This document shows positions 1 through 10,660 of a DNA stretch of 64,000 bases, in pieces (positions within the stretch are counted from its first letter, which is position 1; each line of letters opens with the position of its first letter). Location: positions 308,888,984 through 308,952,983 of the forward strand of contig NC_053390.1 in assembly GCF_905171765.1 (NCBI RefSeq), in the 5' to 3' direction. A program made the translations under genes and the position numbers. A model generated the notes under the pieces. That model saw only the letters and a list, made by a program, of their open reading frames with translations. It did not search any database and was not told the origin of the DNA. The stretch comes from Bufo bufo. Taxonomy: Eukaryota > Chordata > Amphibia > Anura > Bufonidae.

Positions 1-290
1 TTACAGTAAAGAAGCTTTGATGCTTCTGGAGACTGAACTTTTTCTTCTCCAGTCGGAGGCAGTGCCCCCTTGTCTTTGAGGGCATTTTAGATGGAAAAGT
101 TTTTCACTGTATTTTTTGTATGGCCCATTTATATATTTGTATAGGTTAATCATATCCCCCTTAGACGTCTCTTCTCAAGACTAAATAAATGTAGTTATTT
201 TAATCTTTCCTCATAACTAAGACCCTCCATGCCCCTTATCAGTTTAGTCTCTCTCGTTTGTACTTTTATTCCAGCTCCAGGGCATCCTTT
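1..290 (-). pseudogene. CR1-like LINE, C-terminal end of ORF2
   Basis: Read on the minus strand this stretch encodes the C-terminal tail that follows the reverse transcriptase in CR1-clade LINEs. Visible pieces are TKLIRGMEGLSYEERLK and then LHLFSLEKRRLRG, the well-known 'YEERL...LFSLEKRRLRGDLI' block of CR1 ORF2. In-frame stops interrupt it, including one right after YEERLK and one after the RRLRG block. It is therefore a dead 3' fragment whose body would lie beyond position 290. The adjoining sequence to about 370 also looks like conserved CR1-associated sequence, but I did not place it in a frame. No poly(A) tail or target duplication can be seen because the window starts inside the copy. 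Confidence 0.75.
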
Positions 291-369
291 CTATAGACTG
301 GTGCCCAGGACTGAACTGCATAATCCAGATGAGGCCGCACCAAAGCTTTGTAAAGTGGTAATATTACAT

Positions 370-1152
370 CCAGGTTGGGTTGGCACTACTCACACATTCT
401 TACAGATCACTCCAGGGACATGTGCAGCTTCACAGGTGCTCCACAATCCGGAAGGTGCTCAGTGTTTCTCAGAAATGTACTACCAAAGGAAAAAGATATA
501 TAACGACCACTGCACTTCTTCAAGTAAATAGTTCCAACTGTGCAGCTCACTGCTTTGACACACCTATGGACATAACATCACAGGAAATAACAGACACAGC
601 CCAGAACAGAAGATTAAAGCAATTAAGGTAAAAGAGATACATAAAACTACAGCCACCTTCATTAATGATCCTTTTAAAGAATACTGATGCAAACCAGAAA
701 ACCCCTTTAAGGAGAACCAATGCATCCTCTAAGCTGTCTCCATATCATCTAACTCAGCCAGAATCCTATTATGTACTCATGAAGGGCACGTACAATGAAA
801 CAGCTATTTGCAAATGGATTTATGGTTTGGCTATTTTCCCGGGTCATGTTCCAAGGTTTGTTGAAAAGTCAAACATTGACTAAGTCACCCACTTTTTATA
901 GGTGGTGGCAGTAGCAAGATGGTTCCCTTTTTCCGGGAGACACTTCTTTTTTAGTTCCACTAGGGGATTTGATCTTCTGAGGCTGTGACAGAGGGAGCCC
1001 CCTTGCTCTTATATGGCTCCTTCGCTATGAACAGTGACATTTAAGGGGTTAAACAGGCAGGATCTAAGTTATTGCAGCAGAGTGTCAGTTGTATTATTAT
1101 ACAGCACTCACCCGCTATGCATTGCACAGGCTAAGCTCCTGACTGAACATGT
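370..1152. other. No recognised feature
   Basis: AT-rich unique-looking sequence. The short open frames here lack any recognisable motif, and I saw no repeat or tandem structure. Confidence 0.5.
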
Positions 1153-1395
1153 ACAGTTGTGGCCAAACGTTTTGAAACTGATGCAAATTTTGGTTTTCAC
1201 AAAGTTTGATGCTTCAGTGTTTTTCGATGTTTTTGTCAGATGTTTCTATGGTATGCTGAAGTACAATTATAAGCATTTCATAAGTTTTTTTTTTTACTTT
1301 TTATTAACAAATACATCAAGTTTATGTATATTTGCAGTGTTGGCCCTTCTTTTTCAAGACTTCTGCAACTCACCCTGGCTCTCTGTTTATTAGGA
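1153..1395. repeat. Tc1/mariner terminal fragment
   Basis: Begins right after a TA with CAGTTGTGGCCAAACG, which closely resembles the terminus of a widespread vertebrate Tc1 family (CAGTTGTGGCCAAAAG). The following 'GTTTTCACAAAGT...GCTTCAGTG' also fits that family. No transposase and no second terminus are present, so this is one truncated end. The right limit is approximate. Confidence 0.6.
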
Positions 1396-1659
1396 TATGT
1401 CATCAATAGCGGATTGGTGGTGGTTTGACACGAGGCACCCCTGCTGGCCTTCTCACAGCATACCAAGCACAGCGCCATTCATTGGCTGTTTTTGGCATTG
1501 TAGCTCATGGCCATTCTCAGGAATGGGACTTGGCTGCACCTATGCAATGTGACCGATGAAAAATGAAATGTGCATAAGGCTTGAGAGCAGTGTTTTTGCA
1601 TTGAGATAATGCTGTGCATTATGGCACATGCACATGAATGAATACATTGTGTCCATTAG

Positions 1660-1885
1660 TTTTTTTTTGTGTGGCCCGTATGCAGAACCATTCACTTCAA
1701 TGGGGCTGCAAAAAAAAGGAAAAACAGAATTGGCTCCGTGTGCATTCCATGTCCATTTGGCAGTTATGCAAAAAATAGAACATGTCCTATGATAGGATAG
1801 GACTATTATATTAGGGAGTCGGCCGTTCCGTTCCCGCAAAATGCAGAATGCACTCGGCTAGTACCCGTGTTTTGTGAATCCACAA
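1660..1885. repeat. Degenerate MITE of the 'CATTCACTTCAATGGGGC' type
   Basis: Contains the arms typical of the short inverted-repeat elements seen elsewhere in this window (for example at 6886-7159 and 11995-12304): a 'CCATTCACTTCAATGGGGC' block, 'AACATGTCCTAT', 'CCGTTCCG' and 'GCAAAATGCAGAATGCA'. The termini are too decayed to define. Confidence 0.5.
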
Positions 1886-2094
1886 TTTTTTTTATCTAAC
1901 TTTGCTGTAATGGTCATTTTTCAGTAGATGATAAGTCAGAAGATAATCAGCACATTAAAAAGTGCTTAGCTGTTCCGCATTACCTCTTAGCGAGTATGTT
2001 ACAGGAGAGTAATGTGTTCTGCATACAGTATAATTATGTGATCCACTCTTCATGGCAGTATGCAAGCACAGACTTCATTACACAACGATAACAG

Positions 2095-2310
2095 TTACAA
2101 CATAGTACATAAGGCCATAAAAAGACATTTGTCCATCCAGTTCAGCCTGTCATCCTGCAAGTTGATCCAGAGGAAGGCAAAAAAAAAACCTGTGAGGTAG
2201 AAGATAATTTTCCCCACTTTAGGGGAATAAAAAATCCTTCCAGACTCCAATCAGGCAATCAGAATAACTCCCTGCATCAAGGACCCCTCTCTAGTAGCTA
2301 TAATTTTAAA
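2095..2310. repeat. LINE-derived interspersed repeat (type uncertain)
   Basis: The 'CATAGTACATAAGGCC...TTGTCCATCCAGTTCAGCC' pattern is one I recognise as a common dispersed repeat of amphibian genomes, probably the 3' part of a CR1/L2-type LINE. The classification is from memory and no coding is visible in this piece. Confidence 0.45.
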
Positions 2311-3057
2311 ACAGAAACGAGATGATGTGATCTTTGGTTCTTATGCTCACCGCCACATCTAAAACTTACATGGAAAAAAAGAAAAAGTTTTCTGCACACA
2401 GTTTTGTCCCTGGCAATTTTCGGCTTAAAAATGCTTTAAAAGCACCTACAACATCAGCATTTTTTTGCCATTTTTGCCTAGACAGTACGTGCCCCCTGTG
2501 ATTTCACTTTTTCTGGAAAGCTGCATAGGAAAAAAAAAGCTGTGTTAAATAAAGCCATTTAAAAACAAAAAAAAAAGGTCTATGGGAGAAAAACACCAGG
2601 TAATTAGGGGAAAAAATGCCCGACTCATTCTGCAATCTACAATTCGTCTGACTGCACCTCCAGCGTGAACAAACACGATTATAAGAAATGCATCTTTATA
2701 CTGCATTTCATATTTCCCATACACTTCCATGCAACATCTAGAACTGGAATTTTTTGTCTAAAAAATGCAGCAAGAATGAGTCGGGCATTTTTTATGCACC
2801 AGAACCCACAAAACCCCTTCAAACACCCAAAAAACCTACATGTGACACCAGCCTGAAGAACACAGATACAGATGAATACAGTGATGAAACATTCACTGAC
2901 TTGCTCTCTCCCCAGTAGCAGACGCAATGCAATGACATCATCGCGACTGTTGGGCTGTGTAGGAGGAATGCACAGGCAAGCCAAGAAATCGTCCTGTGCA
3001 CTCTTCCGTCCAGCTCAGGTGACATAATCACGCCTACTGTTGGGGAGAGAATGATGT
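2311..3057. other. No recognised feature
   Basis: Contains two short inverted segments around 2600-2800 ('GCCCGACTCATTCT' and its complement 'AGAATGAGTCGGGC' about 160 bp apart), so a decayed foldback element is possible. Nothing coding was recognised. Confidence 0.4.
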
Positions 3058-3678
3058 GTTACGATTAGGGATGAGCGGACCCGTGGATGTTGGGGTTCGG
3101 CCGAACTTCGGGTCAAAGTTCGGGTTCGGGACCCGAACTCGAACCCCATTGAAGTCAATGGGGACCTGAATTTTATTGCACTAAAATGGCTGTAAAATAG
3201 TCATAGTAAGGGCTAGAGGGCTGCAAAAGGAAGCAAAATGAGGGTACAAGCAAGTCAATTGCCCTGCAAACAAATGTGGATAAGGAAATGACTTAAAATA
3301 ACAGAATAGAAAAAAAAAAATATAATAATCTTGAACTAGGAGGCGGAGGTCAAAGTGGAGCAGGAGGCGGTGGAGGAGGAGGTGGCCAACATTTGTGTGT
3401 GTTTGTTTTTATTTTTTTATAACTTTGGGAAGGCCTCAAAACATTGGGAAATAGAAAAGAGAACGCAAAGAGAAAGTGCGTTGGAGTATAACAATGGCTG
3501 GGTGCGGTCGGTATACTTGTCTACTCAGCACAAGCAGGGCCGATGCAAGGATTTTTGCCGCCCTAGGCAAGATAAAAATTGCCGCCCCCCCCTTATCAGA
3601 TGATCTGCCCATATCATGACATCACATATGTTCCACCCCTTTCTCAGCTTTTAAATTAAAAGAACTGCTATGTTTCCC

Positions 3679-3920
3679 TTAGGGTTAATCCAGCTTCTTG
3701 TAGCGGTCTCTTTTTGCGGAACGGAATTGCGGACCCATACATTTCTATGGGATCCGCAATTCCGATCCTGAAAAAAAATAGAACATGTCCTATTCTTGTC
3801 CGCAATAGCGGACAAGAATAGGCATATTCTCTTAGTGCCCGCAAAATGCGGAACGCACATTGCTGCTGTCCGTGTTTTGTGGATCCGCAAAACACACATG
3901 GATGTGTGAATGGACCCTAA
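3679..3920. mobile_element. MITE with TTAGGGT...ACCCTAA ends
   Basis: A short element bounded by TTAGGGTTAATCC and GTGAATGGACCCTAA. Its interior has 'GCGGAACGGAATTGCGGACCC', 'AGAACATGTCCTATTCTTGT' and complementary copies, forming a foldback. The ends begin and finish with TTA/TAA, in line with Harbinger-like MITEs that duplicate a 3-bp TWA target. Confidence 0.65.
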
Positions 3921-4065
3921 ATGTGAGGTAAATTAGTCTCCAATGTAGTATTAATAACTAAACAATTACATAATAAACATATTGCATTGTCTACTTACCA
4001 CCAGGACAATAAGATGATCTGGTCTCTGGCTGCAGTCTGGCTCTTGGTCTGGCTCTGGGGACTCC

Positions 4066-5420
4066 CTTGTCACTCTCTTCTCCCCCCCCCCTCCCTTGTC
4101 ACACTCATTCCAGCCCCCCCTTCCTTGTCACTCATTTTAACCCCCCCCCCCCTCCCTTGTCACTCTCATTTTACCCTCCCCTCCCTTGTCACACTCATTC
4201 CAGCCCCCCCTCCCTTGTCACACTCATTGCAGCCCCCCCCCTCCCTTGTCACTCTCATTGCAGCCCCCCTCCCTTGTCACTCTCATTGCAGCCCCCCCTC
4301 CCTTGTCACTCTCATTGCAGCCCCCCCTTGTCACTCTCATTGCAGCCCCCCCTTGTCACTCTCATTGCAGCCCCCCTTTGTCACTCTCATTGCAGCCCCC
4401 CCCTTGTCACTCTCATTGCAGCCCCCCCCCTTGTCACTCTCATTGCACCCCCCCCCCTTGTCACTCTCATTGCAGCAGCCCCCCCCCTTGTCACTCTCAT
4501 TGCAGCCCCCCCTTGTCACTCTCATTGCAGCCCCCCTTGTCACTCTCATTGCAGCCCCCCCCCCTTGTCACTCTCATTGCAGCCCCCCCTTGTCACTCTC
4601 ATTTTACCCTCCACTCCCTTGTCACACTCATTCCAGCCCCCCCCCCTCCCTTGTCACTCTCATTGCAGCCTCCCCCCCCCTTGTCACTCTCATTGCAGCC
4701 CCCCCTTGTCACTCTCATTGCAGCCCCCCCTTGTCACTCTCATTGCAGCCCCCCCTTGTCACTCTCATTGCAGCCCCCCCCCCCCTTGTCACTCTCATTG
4801 CAGCCCCCCTTGTCACTCTCATTGCAGCCCCCCTTGTCACTCTCATTGCAGCCCCCCCTTGTCACTCTCATTGCAGCCCCCCCTTGTCACTCATTGCAGC
4901 CCCCCCTTGTCACTCTCATTGCAGCCCCCCCCTTGTCACTCTCATTGCTGCCCCCCCCTTGTCACTCTCATTGCAGCCACCCCCCCCTTGTCACTCTCAT
5001 TGCAGCCACCCCCCCCTTGTCACTCTCATTGCAGCCACCCCCCTCCTTGTCACTCTCATTGCAGCCCCCCCCCCTTGTCACTCTCATTGCAGCCACCCCC
5101 CCCCCTTGTCACTCTCATTGCAGCCACCCCCCTTGTCACTCTCATTGCAGCCACCCCCCCCTTGTCACTCTCATTGCAGCCACCCCCCCCCCTTGTCACT
5201 CTCATTGCAGCCACCCCCCCCCCCTTGTCACTCTCATTGCAGCCACCCCCCCCCCTTGTCACTCTCATTGCAGCCAGCCCCCCCCCTTGTCACTCTCATT
5301 GCAGCCAGCCCCCCCCCCTTGTCACTCTCATTGCAGCCAGCCCCCCCCCTTGTCACTCTCATTGCAGCCAGCCCCCCCCCCCCCCTTGTCACTCTCATTG
5401 CAGCCAGCCCCCCTCCCCCC
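4066..5420. repeat. C-rich minisatellite, unit about 24-27 bp
   Basis: About 50 tandem copies of a unit like CTTGTCACTCTCATTGCAG followed by a run of 6 to 14 C. The length of the C run is the main variation. The early copies are more varied (ACACTCATTCCAG, CTCATTTTACC) and the late ones carry a GCAGCCA or GCAGCCAG junction. Because the unit has no stop codon in several frames, long proline/serine/leucine-rich open frames of 400 to 577 codons appear. They are artefacts of the repeat and not genes. Confidence 0.95.
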
Positions 5421-5438
5421 GTCACCTCTAGTGTAGCG

Positions 5439-5592
5439 TGGCCGAGCTCTGTTCGGTCCACGGTACAGGAGCATTTGTTTCCTGTACCCGGCCGGACTAA
5501 CAGGAAGTGCACACTAAGTGAGCACTTCCTGTCAGTCCGGCCGGGTACAGGAAACAAAAGCTCCTGTACCGCGGACCGAACAGAGCTCGGCC
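5439..5592. repeat. Long near-perfect palindrome
   Basis: GGCCGAGCTCTGTTCGGTCC at the left is matched by its complement GGACCGAACAGAGCTCGGCC at the right. Between them 'TACAGGAGC...TTTCCTGTACCCGGCCGGACT' is matched in reverse by 'AGTCCGGCCGGGTACAGGAAA...'. The arms are about 70 bp with a short spacer near 5515. It could fold as a hairpin and may be the core of an older foldback element inside the hAT copy. Confidence 0.85.
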
Positions 5593-6084
5593 ACGGCACG
5601 GACACAGCACAGAGCAGACACAGAATGACAGCAGGTGCAGGCTGGCTGCGCAGCACTGAGCCGGCGTCCGGAGATTCTTTAGAGTGGCAAGCGCTCAGCC
5701 GCTCAGGAGGCGCAGCATGAGGGGCGCCGCCAGCCGGCCAAACTTATATAACCAACCTTTTTTTTTTTTTTACACTGCAACGGGCGCCCCCTGCTAAATG
5801 GCGCCCTAGGCGACTGCCTAAGTCGCCTTACTGGTGGCGCCGGCCCTGAGCACAAGGTACGGACAAGTCCTGTGGGATCCATGCCTGGTTCATTTTAATG
5901 AACGTGAGCTTGTCCACATTGGCTGTGGACAGGCGGATACGCTTGTCTGTAATCACTCCCCCCCCCCCCCCGCAATGCTAAACACACATTTGGACAATAG
6001 ACTGGCTCCTCCAAGGCGTAAAGGACCAGCTCAGGCCATGTGCCTAATTTGGAGACCCAGAAGTTGAAGGGGCAGACCCGTCAT

Positions 6085-6552
6085 TCAGTACGTGTAGGCG
6101 TGTGCACACATACTGCTCCACCATGTTGGTGAAATGCTGCCTCCTGCTAAGATGTTCCGTATCAGCTGGTGGTGCTGGTTGTTGGGGCGTGCAAAGCTTT
6201 TCCACATTTCAGCCATGCTAACCCTCCCTTCCGAGGTGCTAGCGGTACCCCAGCTGTGTTGGCGACTTCTTCCTCCTCCTCCTCTGCCTTCGCCTTGTGC
6301 TTGCACTGAGCCCCTGCTGTCTGGTGGGAATGCCATCAGCGCGTCTACCAGCGTGCGCTTGTACTTGCGCATCTTCCGTTCACACTCCAGTGATCGAATT
6401 AAGGACAGCAAGTTGTCCTTGTAGAGGGGAAACAGCAGGGAGGCCACCCAGTAATCAGCACTGGTTAGAATGTGGGCAACTCTGTGGTCGTTGCTCAGGC
6501 ACTGCAGCATGTAGTTGCTCATGTGTGCCAGGCTGCCCAGAGGCAATGACAA
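6085..6552 (-). pseudogene. Unrecognised open frame, possible transposon remnant
   Basis: A 155-codon minus-strand frame containing 'LTSADYWVASLLFPLYKDN' followed by a basic stretch 'ECERKMRKYKRTL', then a low-complexity Gly/Arg segment. The 'VAHILTSADYW...PLYKD' run faintly recalls the region of hAT transposases around 'LDPRYK', and it lies inside a hAT-type element, so it may be a leftover of that element's coding region. I cannot name a domain with confidence. No neighbouring exon is evident. Confidence 0.3.
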
Positions 6553-6885
6553 GCTGTTCTCTGTGGGAGGTGTATCGTCTGTATCCCCCCAGCCACGCTC
6601 TAGTGACGAAAGCGAAAGTGAAACCTAGGTAGGGCTGAATTACGAGGGTGATACACCTATACGATATGCCTTATATTCTGCTATCTTTGTGAGTATAATA
6701 AATGCTAATTGATTTTACTCTGTTGGTGGTTCTTCATTATTTTTGCATCATTCTTGGCATCCACAGAAAGACCAATTTGAGAATTGCGAGTTCCCTGTGG
6801 GCCATCCATGTTTGCCTATATTCAAACGTGGTTGCTGACCGGATATCTTCTACAAATTGGGAGCAGCACGGTCCTACATTGAGAC

Positions 6886-7159
6886 TTAGGCCTCTTGCGG
6901 TCCGCAATACACGGGCACTGACCGTGGGCCACGTGTGGATTGCGATCCCATTCACTTAAATGGGGTTCACGATCCGTCCGTTCCACAAAAAGATAGGACA
7001 AGTTCTAGGACACCTCCAGATTTGCGGATCCATTCAAGTGAATGGGTCCGCATCCGTGATGCAGAATGCACACGGCCGGTGTCCCGTGTATTGCGGACTC
7101 GCCGCATGCGGGCCGCAATACGGCCATGGGGGACACACGGTCGTGTGCAAGAGGCCTTA
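6886..7159. mobile_element. MITE, TTA-flanked, GGCCTCTTGC ends
   Basis: TTA + GGCCTCTTGCGGTCC at the left and GTGTGCAAGAGGCC + TTA at the right give inverted termini and a 3-bp TTA duplication, as in PIF/Harbinger MITEs. The interior is a set of complementary blocks around 'GGATCCATTCAAGTGAATGGGTCCGCATCC'. It belongs with the copies at 11216, 11995 and 32096, which share the GGCCTCATGCACACGA-like end. Confidence 0.75.
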
Positions 7160-7729
7160 TTAACGCATTGTGTGAAAGAAACCCACTTCACCCTGGGACC
7201 TGCAGCGCCATTGACAGGCAACGTGACTGAGAACTTTAATTTCTATTTGAGACAGATTAATTATTATATTTCTGTGTCAGCGGTGCAAAGATGGTGCATT
7301 GCACCCACAAAAAATCACTATAGGTCACCCACAGAATAAATAGCCAGATGAAATTCCTAACATTCTCCTTCACTTCAGCTGCCTGCTTCCTGTCCCTGCA
7401 CTACTCAGAGCTGATGGGCGGTTCTACATGTGATCCAGCTTGTATAGAGGCTGGGTCACATGATGTACTGGCCAATCACAGCCATGCCATTACTAGGCAT
7501 GGCTGTGATGGCTTCTAAGTGCCCACAGCTTAAAAGCTTGTTGATTGGCTGCTCTGCAGTCTTTCAACAGGCTTTATTAAATTCCCGAACACTGAACTCA
7601 AACCGGGTACCAGGTACCCAAACTCGCAAAGTTCGGTATGGACCTGAACTTTGCAGTTTAGGTTCGCTCAACACTAGTTACGATCATCGGGGGAACGGAG
7701 CTATGTATTATTTTTTTCTTTTATTAACC

Positions 7730-8085
7730 TTAAAGGGAACCTGTCACCGGGATTTTATGTATAGAGCTGAGGACATGGGTTGCTAGATGGCCGCTAGCAC
7801 ATCCGCAATACCCAGTCCCCATAGCTCTGTGTGCTTTTATTGTGTAAAAAAAAATTATTTGATACATATGCAAATTAACCTGAGATGAGTCCTCTCCCTT
7901 GACTCATCTCAGGGACAGGACTCAGTCTCAGGTTAATTTGCATATGTATCAGATCAGATCATTTTTTTTACGCAATAAAAGCACACAGAGCTATGGGAAC
8001 TGGGTATTGCGGATGTGCTAACTGCCATCTAGCAACCCATGTCCTCAGCTCTATACACAAAATCCTGGTGACAGGTTCTCTTTAA
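7730..8085. mobile_element. T2/Kolobok-like MITE
   Basis: Flanked by TTAA and starting TTAAAGGGAACCTGTCACC, ending GGTGACAGGTTCTCTTTAA. The arms pair over about 160 bp each ('AGAGCTGAGGACATGGGTTGC' and its complement). TTAAAGG ends with a TTAA target are the hallmark of the T2 family of Kolobok-type MITEs described in Xenopus. Confidence 0.8.
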
Positions 8086-8099
8086 TGGGCAGCATTACA

Positions 8100-8232
8100 A
8101 GAGCAACATTGTTCTGAAGGGGCAGAACTACTCTAAAGGGGGATAACTACTGTGTGGGGAAACTATGGTGGCATACTGTGTTGGGGCACTAAGGGGGCAT
8201 TCTACTGTGTTGGGGCAGTAGAGAGGCATAAT
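8100..8232. repeat. Minisatellite, left part
   Basis: Imperfect tandem copies of a roughly 30-bp G-rich unit like GGGGCACTAAGGGGGCATAACTACTGTGT. The array continues after the Tc1 insertion at 9803, so the transposon landed inside it. Confidence 0.75.
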
Positions 8233-8234
8233 TA

Positions 8235-9800
8235 CAAACCGGATTCCAAAAAAGTTGGGACACTATACAAATCGTGAATAAAAACTGAATGCAATGATGT
8301 GGAGGTGCCAACTTCTAATATTTTATTCAGAATAGAACATAAATCACGGAACAAAAGTTTAAACTGCGAAAATGTACAATTTTAAGGGAAAAAAATGTTG
8401 AATCAGAATTTCATGGTGTCAACAAATCCCCCAAAAGTTGGGACAAGGCCATTTTCACCACTGTGTGGCATCTCCCCTTCTTCTTACAACACTCAACAGA
8501 CGTCTGGGGACCGAGGAGACCAGTTTCTCAAGTTTAGAAATAGGAATGCTCTCCCATTCTTGTCTAATACAGGCCTCTAACTGTTCAATCGTCTTGGGCC
8601 TTCTTTGTTGCACCTTCCTCTTTATGATGCGCCAAATGTTCTCTATAGGTGAAAGATCTGGACTGCAGACTGGCCATTTCAGTACCCGGATCCTTCTCCT
8701 AGGCAGCCATGATGTTGTGATTGATGCAGAATGTGGTCTGGCATTATCTTGTTGAAAAATGCAGGGTCTTCCCTGAAAGAGATGACGTCTGGATGGGAGC
8801 ATATGTTGTTCTAGAACCTGAATATATTTTTCTGCATTGATGGTGCCTTTCCAGACATGCAAGCTGCCCATGCCACACGCACTCATGCAACCCCATACCA
8901 TCAGAGATGCAGGCTTCTGAACTGAGCGTTGATAACAACTTGGGTTGTCCTTGTCCTCTTTGGTCCGGATGACATTGCGTCCCAGATTTCCAAAAAGAAC
9001 TTCGAATCGTGACTCGTCTGACCACAGAACAGTCTTCCATTTTGCCACACTCCATTTTAAATGATCCCTGGCCCAGTGAAAAATGGCTTCTTCTTTGCAC
9101 TGTAGAGTTTCAGCTGGCAACGGCGGATGGCACGGTGGATTGTGTTCACTGACAATGGTTTCTGGAAGTATTCCTGAGCCCATTCTGTGATTTCCTTTAC
9201 AGTAGCATTCCTGTTTGTGGTGCAGTGTCGTTTAAGGGCCCGGAGATCACGGGCATCCAGTATGGTTTTACGGCCTTGACCCTTACGCACAGAGATTGTT
9301 CCAGATTCTCTGAATCTTCGGATGATGTTATGCACAGTTGATGATGATAGATGCAAAGTCTTTGCAATTTTTCGCTGGGTAACACCTTTCTGATATTGCT
9401 CCACTATCTTTCTGCGCAACATTGTGGGAATTGGTGATCCTCTACCCATCTTGGCTTCTGAGAGACACTGCCACTCTGAGAAGCTCTTTTTATACCCAAT
9501 CATGTTTCCAATTGACCTAATTAGTGTTAATTGGTCTTCCAGCTCTTCGTTATGCTCAAATTTACTTTTTCCAGCCTCTTATTGCTACTTGTCCCAACTT
9601 TTTGGGGATTTGTTGACAATGTGAAATTTTGAATCAACGTATTTTTCCTTTAAAATGATACATTTACTCGGATTAAACGTTTGATCTGTCATCTACGTTC
9701 TATTACAAATAAAATATTGACATTTGCCATCTCCACATCATTGCATTCATTTTTTATTCATAATTTGTTTAGTGTCCCAACTTTTTTGGAATCCGGTTTG
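8235..9800 (-). mobile_element. Tc1-type transposon with long IR/DR termini
   Basis: Bounded by TA on both sides (8233-8234 and 9801-9802), with termini CAAACCGGATTCCAAAAAAG and its complement. The inverted repeats extend about 210 bp. Each contains an inner second copy of the transposase-binding motif: CCCCAAAAGTTGGGACAAGG near 8429-8448 and its complement at 9588-9607. This IR/DR layout is that of Sleeping Beauty-like Tc1 elements. The transposase runs on the minus strand and is almost complete. Confidence 0.95.
8455..9503 (-). pseudogene. Tc1 transposase with one frameshift
   Basis: The enzyme cuts out and reinserts the element at TA sites. Two overlapping minus-strand frames make it up. 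Frame one (9503-9057) holds the paired-like helix-turn-helix DNA-binding region ('LRRKIVEQYQKGVTQRKIA', 'VHNIIRRFRESGT') and a basic 'RKGQGRKT' hook. Frame two (9183-8455) holds the DDE catalytic core: D in WSDESRFE, D in QQDNARPH and E in SPIENIW, with 34 residues between the last two acids as usual for Tc1. The total is about 350 codons, the normal family length. The reading frame changes near 9070-9085, between 'SAKKKP' and 'FHWARDHLKW'. The shift makes this copy inactive, but all three catalytic acids are kept, so it is a fairly young copy. Confidence 0.93.
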
Positions 9801-9802
9801 TA

Positions 9803-10035
9803 CTTTGTGGAGGCACTAAGGGGGCATAACTACTGTGTGGGGCACAAAGGGGACATAACTACTGTGTGGGGAGACAAAGGGGGCATAATTACTGGGTGGG
9901 GGCAGTAAGAGGGCATAACTATGGGGGTACTAAGGGATCATTCTAATATGAAGGGGGCACTAAGGGGGCATAATTACTGAGTGGAGATACTAAGGGGGGG
10001 AATAACTGCTGTGTGGTGGCACTAAGGGGTCTGGG
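9803..10035. repeat. Minisatellite, right part
   Basis: Continues the array at 8100-8232: about seven diverged copies of a unit around 'GGGGCACTAAGGGGGCATAACTACTGTGT'. Confidence 0.75.
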
Positions 10036-10660
10036 CAGGATTGGTCATGCATAGATAGACATTGGCTGGGATTAGAGGGGCATGGCTTAGTGTAAAAATA
10101 GTGGGGCACATTTACTAAAGTGTTTGCTTCTGTTTTTAGTCTACAAAATGCTGTATGAGACGGTCTTATTTTTTTTTGGTCACATTTACTACTGAAATTG
10201 TGCCCGTTTTGGAGGCTTTTTCAGCTCATTTGACTATTTAGATTTTTTTTTTAGTAATTCAGCATACTGCAGACTGATGTAGGGAAAAGTATAAAATAGT
10301 AAGTTTAAAAGTGCATGCAGCAATGACTGCAGACTGCAGGCGTAAAAGGGATTTTGGAGGAGAAACAGTCCTTGATGTAGACCAGGTGGCTGGATTTAGC
10401 TGTTCATTACTACAGCTTTCTCCAATAGCAAGTCCTAGTTGGAAAAATGCAGTCTGGCAGCAATGAGAAATAACAGGTTAGGCAAACAGCTCTGTCCTTT
10501 GTAATGAAGGCACGGGTGACGTTGGAACCAGGGTCAGAGTCTGCTCTTCATGTCATGAAAAATGATAGCTGCCAGAACAAAGATAAAAGGCCAAAAGAAA
10601 CCATTAATAGCTTACTGTTCACTGCATTGTTTTTCAGTTTTCGTAACTTGTTACCTACAT
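10036..10660. other. No recognised gene
   Basis: Around 10105-10260 a piece starting 'GGGGCACATTTACTAAAGTGTTTGC' resembles the ends of short frog MITEs ('ATTTACTAA' type) but has no clear partner. The rest shows no feature. Confidence 0.4.

Larger units (their letters stand above)
3535..5848. mobile_element. Nested hAT-type non-autonomous element
   Basis: Starts CAGGGCCGATGCAAGG and ends GGCGCCGGCCCTG, an inverted pair with the CAGGGCC terminus of hAT elements. Both sides carry AGCACAAG (3527-3534 and 5849-5856), a perfect 8-bp target duplication. Inside are a MITE, a 1.35-kb C-rich minisatellite and a long palindrome, but no transposase. It inserted into the older element 3066-7676. Confidence 0.9.
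3066..7676. mobile_element. hAT-type element with 8-bp target duplication
   Basis: The element runs from TAGGGATGAGCGGACC to GGTTCGCTCAACACTA. The ends are imperfect inverted repeats. It is flanked on both sides by the same 8 bp, GTTACGAT (3058-3065 and 7677-7684). An 8-bp duplication with TAG-type ends fits the hAT superfamily. Just inside each end is the 'AAGTTCGG / CCGAACTT' sequence typical of a common frog family. A second hAT-type element (3535-5848) and a MITE (6886-7159) sit inside it. No intact transposase is seen; the only sizable unexplained minus-strand frame is 6085-6552. Confidence 0.85.

Noticed and set aside
4337..5268. Minus-strand frames with repeated 'CNESDKGG' peptides
   Set aside because: Same minisatellite read on the other strand.
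4066..5420. CRISPR-like array of regular repeats
   Set aside because: The repeats are contiguous with only C-run variation; there are no unique spacers and no cas genes, and the sequence is a vertebrate genome.
3987..5720. Open frames of 577, 454 and 416 codons rich in Pro, Ser and Leu
   Set aside because: They are the three frames of a C-rich minisatellite without stop codons. Lengths reflect the repeat and not selection for a protein.
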